From IMG/VR virus record IMGVR_UViG_3300030450_000541, positions 1 through 25,538 of that record: a stretch of 25,538 nucleotides of DNA; one strand, given 5' to 3'. Below, piece by piece: positions 21,049 to 25,538 of the stretch. The number at the start of each line of letters is the position of its first letter. The stretch's first letter is position 1. The translations under genes and the position numbers were made by a program. The notes beneath the pieces are model-generated. The model was not told where the DNA came from and did not search any database. It saw only the letters and a list, made by a program, of their open reading frames with translations. Origin of the DNA: a virus.

Positions 21049-22573
21049 CGTCTTGCTTTGGTTTATCTTCTTCTACTTTAGATGCTGTTTCAGTAGCACT
21101 AGCAGGGTCAGAAATAAAACTAAGCCCCAATTGTTTAGCCGTTTCAATTTCCATCTTTCTTTGATTAATTACTTCTTCGAAATCACTTCCCATTTCCTGT
21201 ATTACGTCGGCTTGTGTACGGAACCCGGCCTGTACTGCCATTAATGCAGATTTCGTTTCCTTCTCAGGATCAACCCAATGGAACGGGGGATAGCACCAAC
21301 GAACAGAACGATACATATCAGGTTGCGCCAAATAAGCCGGGAGATCCAACAAGCCTTCTAAATAAGCAAGCTCTAACCATTCGTCATAAACGACCTGCAA
21401 TAATGATTCTTCTAATTGGCGTTGCAAAGCTCTATAACCAGCCTGATCTTGTAGCAATGACAAACGGCTAGAACTGTAATTGCTCATTGAATAATCACGG
21501 CTCAAACTTTCATATGAAATACCCATCGAACTTGCAACCGCCCTAAGCATTGCAGTTAAGAACGGTTGAAACTGCCCATCAGGTGCGTGCAAATCTGGTA
21601 CATGTATTTGTTCGCCCGGTTGAAGTAGTCTTACCGCGCCGGGTTCAAGATCATATACACGCTCACCGTCTTCTACATCATCAGACATTCCCGCTAACTC
21701 AGCTTCAGGGGAACTAACAAATGCAGTTAAAGCACTTGACGCCCTAGCCTTCACTAATTCCGCCTTTTCATATCCGTCTAAATGATGCAGCCTTTGAATT
21801 GCACTTGATAGCCAAGGTGTTCCCCTATGTTGTCCGGGGCGTTCCACCTTATAAAGCATGATCACGTCTTTTGCATCGACAATGACGTGTTGATTTTTCT
21901 GTGCGCTTATATCAGTAGGAAATAAAGTGTCGCCGGGGTGACGAGTAAAGAAAGCATATTTTTTAACGGCTCCATACTTATCAACTAAACAACCCATCCG
22001 CCATTCAAGCCCCTTCGATGGACTCTTACCGGAATAATTCTCGTCAAGCATTTCACTTTCAAGCACTTGCAGCGCCATTGGCACATTTGAGCGCCCGAAC
22101 TTAATACCTCTAATAATTCTGATGATGCACTCGCCACCCTCTGCCATTTGACGAATTGCCGCCCGGTTGATGTCCTCCCATGACATTTTTTGCCCTGCGT
22201 CACAACAATCTTTTCTGCCCCATTTTTTCCATTCACGCTCAATTGCTTGATTACATTTCTCGTCTAACTTTCCGTTTTTTCCTGCTCGTTGCTTCCGAAC
22301 TTGGGCCTGCAATTTAATTCCAGTGCCGACCGTGTTATTAACAATTGTCTGAATAGCGTTTTTTGCATAGTCACTATCTCTTACCAATTGACGAGAACGA
22401 GAACGCAACTTAGATAAACTGCCCTTTATTTCTGAATCAGCAGATGAAACAGAAGTTGCCCAAGAGCTTGTAAGCCTTGAAGTTTCTGCCCCTGCATACA
22501 TGCGCCGCCTTGGTCTTGTCATTGTCGAGGGGTTGGGGCGCCATAATTCGCGCCATGCGTTAGCAATTCCCAT
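21026..22573 (-). CDS. B: Portal protein, lambda gpB family
   Basis: 515 residues against 533 in lambda B. Visible signatures: SKLRSRSRQLVRDSDYAKNA and IVNNTVGTGIKLQAQV near the N-terminus, then WEDINRAAIRQMAEGGECII, ALQVLESEMLDE, VIMLYKVERPGQHRGTPWLS, DGYEKAELVKARASSALTAF, AVASSMGISYESLSRDYS, then WCYPPFHWVDPEKETKSAL and the final KMEIETAKQLGL. These are the conserved blocks of lambda-type portals, in order. It forms the dodecameric DNA channel and contacts the terminase and head-tail connectors. One-base overlap with the gpW-like gene upstream (TAATG). Confidence 0.95.
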   Translation of the reverse strand: MGIANAWRELWRPNPSTMTRPRRRMYAGAETSRLTSSWATSVSSADSEIKGSLSKLRSRSRQLVRDSDYAKNAIQTIVNNTVGTGIKLQAQVRKQRAGKNGKLDEKCNQAIEREWKKWGRKDCCDAGQKMSWEDINRAAIRQMAEGGECIIRIIRGIKFGRSNVPMALQVLESEMLDENYSGKSPSKGLEWRMGCLVDKYGAVKKYAFFTRHPGDTLFPTDISAQKNQHVIVDAKDVIMLYKVERPGQHRGTPWLSSAIQRLHHLDGYEKAELVKARASSALTAFVSSPEAELAGMSDDVEDGERVYDLEPGAVRLLQPGEQIHVPDLHAPDGQFQPFLTAMLRAVASSMGISYESLSRDYSMSNYSSSRLSLLQDQAGYRALQRQLEESLLQVVYDEWLELAYLEGLLDLPAYLAQPDMYRSVRWCYPPFHWVDPEKETKSALMAVQAGFRTQADVIQEMGSDFEEVINQRKMEIETAKQLGLSFISDPASATETASKVEEDKPKQDDEEKATT

Positions 22574-23145
22574 TACCTAAACCTCACGTAAGAAACAGCG
22601 AAATTACCCCTACCGTTTGCTATTGCATTCTTCTGATCTTCTTTATTAACGATGAATTTTAATTGGCTTTCTCTAGCTATCAAATCAGGTAAATCAACTT
22701 TCTTAAATGATCTGCCCCCTATGCTGTATTCCTTCGCGGCGTCTGTCGTTAAAACTCTGATTGCAGTTGTAACAGCATCAAGATCTTTTTTCGCTTGTGT
22801 TCTTTCATCAACAGCAGCCGGGTTAGTTCCTGTATAGGCCAACGACTGCAAAACGGTTAGTTGCCCTGATCTTGTAAATTTCTCAGCACCTTTTGAAAAC
22901 TCAGCTACCCAATACCATTGACCCGGCGTTAATGCTTCTGTTTCTGTAGCCGTGATTGTTGTCTTCCATCCTGTCCCGGTTCCATCTTGAACAGCGGTTG
23001 CAATATGGCCGCCGCCTTCATTCGTTCTGAAATAATATTTTAATGTCCAATCAGGGGATGAAATAGTTTCGTCGAAACCGTCAATTGTGCTTGAGTCTTT
23101 CCATTTCGCTGTAGACCCTGCGCGTATCGTTTCGGGTACGTTCAT
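22573..23145 (-). CDS. gpW-like joining protein fused to an Ig-like beta domain
   Basis: A 190-residue protein. Residues 1-105 are a beta-sandwich-like domain (WTLKYYFRTNEGG, then GWKTTITATETEALTPGQWY and WVAEFSKGAEKFTRSGQLTVL). Residues 113-165 have the pattern of lambda gpW, a small head-joining protein: a helix 'A...L..v...I..L', the hairpin EYSIGGRSFKKVDL and a second helix LPDLIARESQLK. It lies between the terminase large subunit and portal, exactly where lambda places W (68 residues). So the W function may be carried in the C-terminal half, with the N-terminal half an added domain. Alternative: an unrelated head protein with a chance resemblance. Confidence 0.75.
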   Translation of the reverse strand: MNVPETIRAGSTAKWKDSSTIDGFDETISSPDWTLKYYFRTNEGGGHIATAVQDGTGTGWKTTITATETEALTPGQWYWVAEFSKGAEKFTRSGQLTVLQSLAYTGTNPAAVDERTQAKKDLDAVTTAIRVLTTDAAKEYSIGGRSFKKVDLPDLIARESQLKFIVNKEDQKNAIANGRGNFAVSYVRFR

Positions 23146-23154
23146 CGCAACCCC

Positions 23155-25029
23155 CTACCAATGATCAACATAAGATTTTTTCGACTTCTTCTTAGAGTTT
23201 AGACGTTGTTTTTTAGCTAAATTAGCGGAATTTAAGAGCCGATTAGTGAAGATTTGGAAGATTTTAGAACGAGGAAAGCGTTGATAAAGATGATTAAGGG
23301 CCGAATAAGCATATACGGCACAATCGAGCGCCTCAACCTTTTGATTTCTCTTTTGAACGTATTCCGTACCTCTCCCGCTTTTCTTTAAAACCTTCTTTTC
23401 CCCCGTCAATTGTTTGAAATATTCCTGATCAGTTTCGCAGTGAAAATGTAATTTATTGTTGAACTTTAACCTACTATACAACACATCTTTAATTGTGTCA
23501 GATCCAACCATATAAACAGTTGCCCCGCCTTTTATTGCTCTACCTTTATAGTTCAAGTCAACTTTAGAACCGCGACCGATTGCGGGTTGAGCTGGCCGGC
23601 TACTTCCTTTAATTCCAATAACATTCATACTCTTTCTTTCTCTGCAATAGTTATAAACAGAGTTAGTAGCCATTCCGCCGGTATCTATTGCACAACAATC
23701 AACCTTTAATGTTCCGCCTTTAGGGTGTGACCATTCCGCCGTCAACAAAATATCTAAACCTTTCCAAACTGTCCCTTGATTTGGATCTCCATAAATAACG
23801 TCATGCTGAATTAAATACATATGTTCCTCTGGGGCAATTCCCCAAGTTGAAACTTCTATGCGTTCGTCTTTCGTTCCTGATCCACCTTGAACATCAACCC
23901 CTTGAACTAAACAAACAACCTCTTCCGGTATTGTTCCGGGTTTATATTTTTCACACTTCTCTAATAACTCTTCCGCTGATAGTTGCGATTGGTAAGACTC
24001 GTCATATGTTTCAGCTAAACGGGTATTAACAAAGGTCTTAAACAAAGGGGCATCATCCTTAGACCTTAAAAATTCCTCTACAATTTCCGGCCAAGTCAAC
24101 CAACCCGCCGGACTATATAAAGAACTCATTTGAAACCCTGCTGTTCTCCTTGTCATTGGTTTCTCTGCCCTCCATTCCCCTTGTCTAAGCATTGAGGTTT
24201 TATGTGATTCGTCGAATCTTTCCCCGCAATGTGAACATTCATATTTAGCCGTCGAGGCGTCGCGGTTTTCCCATTTCATTTGACCCCAAATTAAAACTTG
24301 ATATTCATTACACGCGGGACAGGGAACAAAATATTTTCTACGATCAGAAGTTAAATATTCATTTTCGACGCGGCTAAATTCTTTTAACGTTGGCGTGCTT
24401 GTCATCAATATTTTTTTACGGCTAAAAGTTGAAGTTCTTTTTATGGCAAGTTCTACCGGGTCGCCTTCACTTACTCCGCCGGAGGTGGAAATATCTAGAT
24501 TGTACGAATCCGTTTCATCCATAAAAAGGTATCTGACCGGGGCACTTCTAAGCCCTGCGGGCGAGTTACTACCTGTGAGCATCAATATGCCATTTGGGTA
24601 CTCTTTTATGAACATTGAATTGCTCGCGTCCCTTGATCTTTGCGGTGCAATCTTCGCTTTGATTACGGGCGTTTCTTCAAATGCAGGTTCAAGCCTTTGA
24701 CGGCTCATTCTTTTCACCATGTCTAAAGACGCGGCAACACAAAGTATGGGAGCCGGACAATGATCGATTGTATAAAGCAAGAAGTTGATACCCATTTCTG
24801 TTTTCCCAAGTTGCGCTCCGAACATCACAACAACTCTTTCAACATCCGTATTTGTCACGCCTAAACAATCCATCGGCTCTTTTAAATAAGGCGTTCGGCT
24901 TGTCCTCCACGGCCCCGGCTCACTAGATCCTTTAGAACTTAAACGCCTGTGCTTATCGCTCCATTCGCTTACCGTCATTGGTGGCGGCGGAATAATGCCC
25001 TCTAGAAATCCTTTTGCAAATGGGTTCAC
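23155..25029 (-). CDS. A: Terminase large subunit, GpA family
   Basis: A 624-residue packaging motor. I choose GTG 25029, which follows GGAGG by four bases and overlaps the small subunit stop (GTGA), over a TTG nine codons upstream with no ribosome site. ATPase: Walker A-type GAQLGKTE (71-78) and Walker B LFMDETD (168-174). A Cys4 cluster CPAC (237-240) and CSHC (265-268), typical of GpA-family enzymes, follows. C-terminal nuclease: LVQGVDVQGG and CCAIDTGG with the expected acidic residues. The GpA family usually recognises cos sites; the cos site would be beyond the right edge. Confidence 0.93.
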   Translation of the reverse strand: MNPFAKGFLEGIIPPPPMTVSEWSDKHRRLSSKGSSEPGPWRTSRTPYLKEPMDCLGVTNTDVERVVVMFGAQLGKTEMGINFLLYTIDHCPAPILCVAASLDMVKRMSRQRLEPAFEETPVIKAKIAPQRSRDASNSMFIKEYPNGILMLTGSNSPAGLRSAPVRYLFMDETDSYNLDISTSGGVSEGDPVELAIKRTSTFSRKKILMTSTPTLKEFSRVENEYLTSDRRKYFVPCPACNEYQVLIWGQMKWENRDASTAKYECSHCGERFDESHKTSMLRQGEWRAEKPMTRRTAGFQMSSLYSPAGWLTWPEIVEEFLRSKDDAPLFKTFVNTRLAETYDESYQSQLSAEELLEKCEKYKPGTIPEEVVCLVQGVDVQGGSGTKDERIEVSTWGIAPEEHMYLIQHDVIYGDPNQGTVWKGLDILLTAEWSHPKGGTLKVDCCAIDTGGMATNSVYNYCRERKSMNVIGIKGSSRPAQPAIGRGSKVDLNYKGRAIKGGATVYMVGSDTIKDVLYSRLKFNNKLHFHCETDQEYFKQLTGEKKVLKKSGRGTEYVQKRNQKVEALDCAVYAYSALNHLYQRFPRSKIFQIFTNRLLNSANLAKKQRLNSKKKSKKSYVDHW

Positions 25030-25538
25030 GCTGCCTCCACAAAACTTTCTAGACAACTATGAATTTCTTTCCTCAATACCCCATCTATTGCCGTTGCATC
25101 TGTTTCACTAGCAAATAAATTACTAACACGATCAGGCAACGTTAAAAATGCCTCACGAATACCAACCGCCAACTCAAAACTTTTCTTTTCTACTTCCTTT
25201 GCACTAATTAATTCTTTCTTTTGCTGCAACACCTGTATTCTTGCCAACTCCGCCTTATAAAATTCGTTCTTCGCACGAGATATATTGAACTCCGGTATTT
25301 GATCCGCTGGCATTTCCTGAACTTGTTTCTTTAGTTCTTCTCTTGTCTGCGTAGGAATATTAACTTTATGCGTGATAGGAGTCGTTTGATCCCACAACTC
25401 CAAACCTAGATCTTTGTCAATAAACTTTTTCTTTCCTCTGTTGACAACTGCGCCCTCTAACTTTCCCATTTGCACAGCCTTAGAAACCCGTTGCCGCGAC
25501 AAGCCTTTTACCTTTGCAAAATCAGTAATACTTAAAAG
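25026..25538 (-). CDS. Terminase small subunit, Nu1-like, 5'-truncated at window edge
   Basis: The frame is open to the last base, so the real start lies outside. The visible 170 residues begin with SITDFAKVKGLSRQRVSKAV, a helix-turn-helix whose recognition helix contains SRQRVSKAVQMGKL, then a GKKKFIDKDLG wing. A TTG at 25502, within this motif, would cut the HTH in half and is not a credible start. The middle (NISRAKNEFYKAELARIQ, then QQKKELISAKEVEKKS) is a coiled coil used for oligomerisation, and the C-terminal third should contact the large subunit. Known role: binds cos/pac DNA and loads the large subunit. Symbol withheld because the family name varies. Confidence 0.85.
   Translation of the reverse strand, partial: LLSITDFAKVKGLSRQRVSKAVQMGKLEGAVVNRGKKKFIDKDLGLELWDQTTPITHKVNIPTQTREELKKQVQEMPADQIPEFNISRAKNEFYKAELARIQVLQQKKELISAKEVEKKSFELAVGIREAFLTLPDRVSNLFASETDATAIDGVLRKEIHSCLESFVEAA

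Noticed and set aside
1-25538. tRNA genes, CRISPR array, insertion sequences, attachment sites
   Set aside because: No cloverleaf, regularly spaced direct repeats, transposase or integrase seen on either strand; the fibre repeats are coding and not CRISPR-like.

Overview
The window is the late structural module of a tailed phage with a lambda-like (siphovirus) gene order. Nearly everything lies on the minus strand and reads from the right edge (packaging) to the left (host recognition). The order matches lambda closely: terminase small subunit, terminase large subunit (GpA type), gpW-like joining protein, portal, protease fused to the HK97-fold capsid, two small head proteins, a gpFII-like connector, a tail terminator, the tail tube, the G/GT tail chaperones, the tape measure, then M, L, K (JAMM domain only), I and J homologues. 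Left of J, in place of a single side fibre, is a run of nine fibre or adhesin-like genes. Their styles (N-terminal MANTIK-type start, 'NLIINGSC.VAQR' trimer fibres, C-terminal 'ENxxTVT...INxxVTVTI' domains) are those I associate with phages of marine picocyanobacteria. That, the moderately AT-rich sequence by eye, and the membrane protein at 1883-2500 make a marine cyanophage or a related marine siphovirus the best guess for the source. No host gene, integrase, replication or recognised lysis gene is present, so lifestyle cannot be read from the window.

Layout: 1-1929 is a rightward operon of four translationally coupled genes, the first truncated by the window edge. Three of the four encode proteins with Sec signal peptides and no function I recognise. 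It converges on, and overlaps tail to tail with, the leftward operon. 1883-3131 holds small membrane and coiled-coil proteins. 3128-9024 is the fibre array. 9036-16785 is tail tip, tape measure and chaperones. 16841-18563 is tail tube and head-tail connection. 18572-23145 is head. 23155-25538 is packaging, with the small subunit cut by the right edge. Leftward genes are joined by ATGA or TAATG overlaps or by gaps of a few bases; the only gaps above 30 bases are at 2795-2894, 5729-5770, 8363-8397, 16786-16840 and 17783-17838. No stretch over 300 bases lacks a gene once the fibre gene at 8398-9024 is extended to its full length.

Most noteworthy: a clear A AAA AAC minus-1 slippery site joins the two tail chaperone frames. 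The tape measure is split by a +1 frame change. A fibre gene has over 300 bases of good coding sequence with no ATG, GTG or TTG start. A 19-base near-repeat flanks the tail-tube gene. The fibre repeats are conserved in protein but scrambled at synonymous sites. The tail-tip proteins K and L are reduced. The secreted trio on the plus strand is the best candidate for an undescribed phage function.
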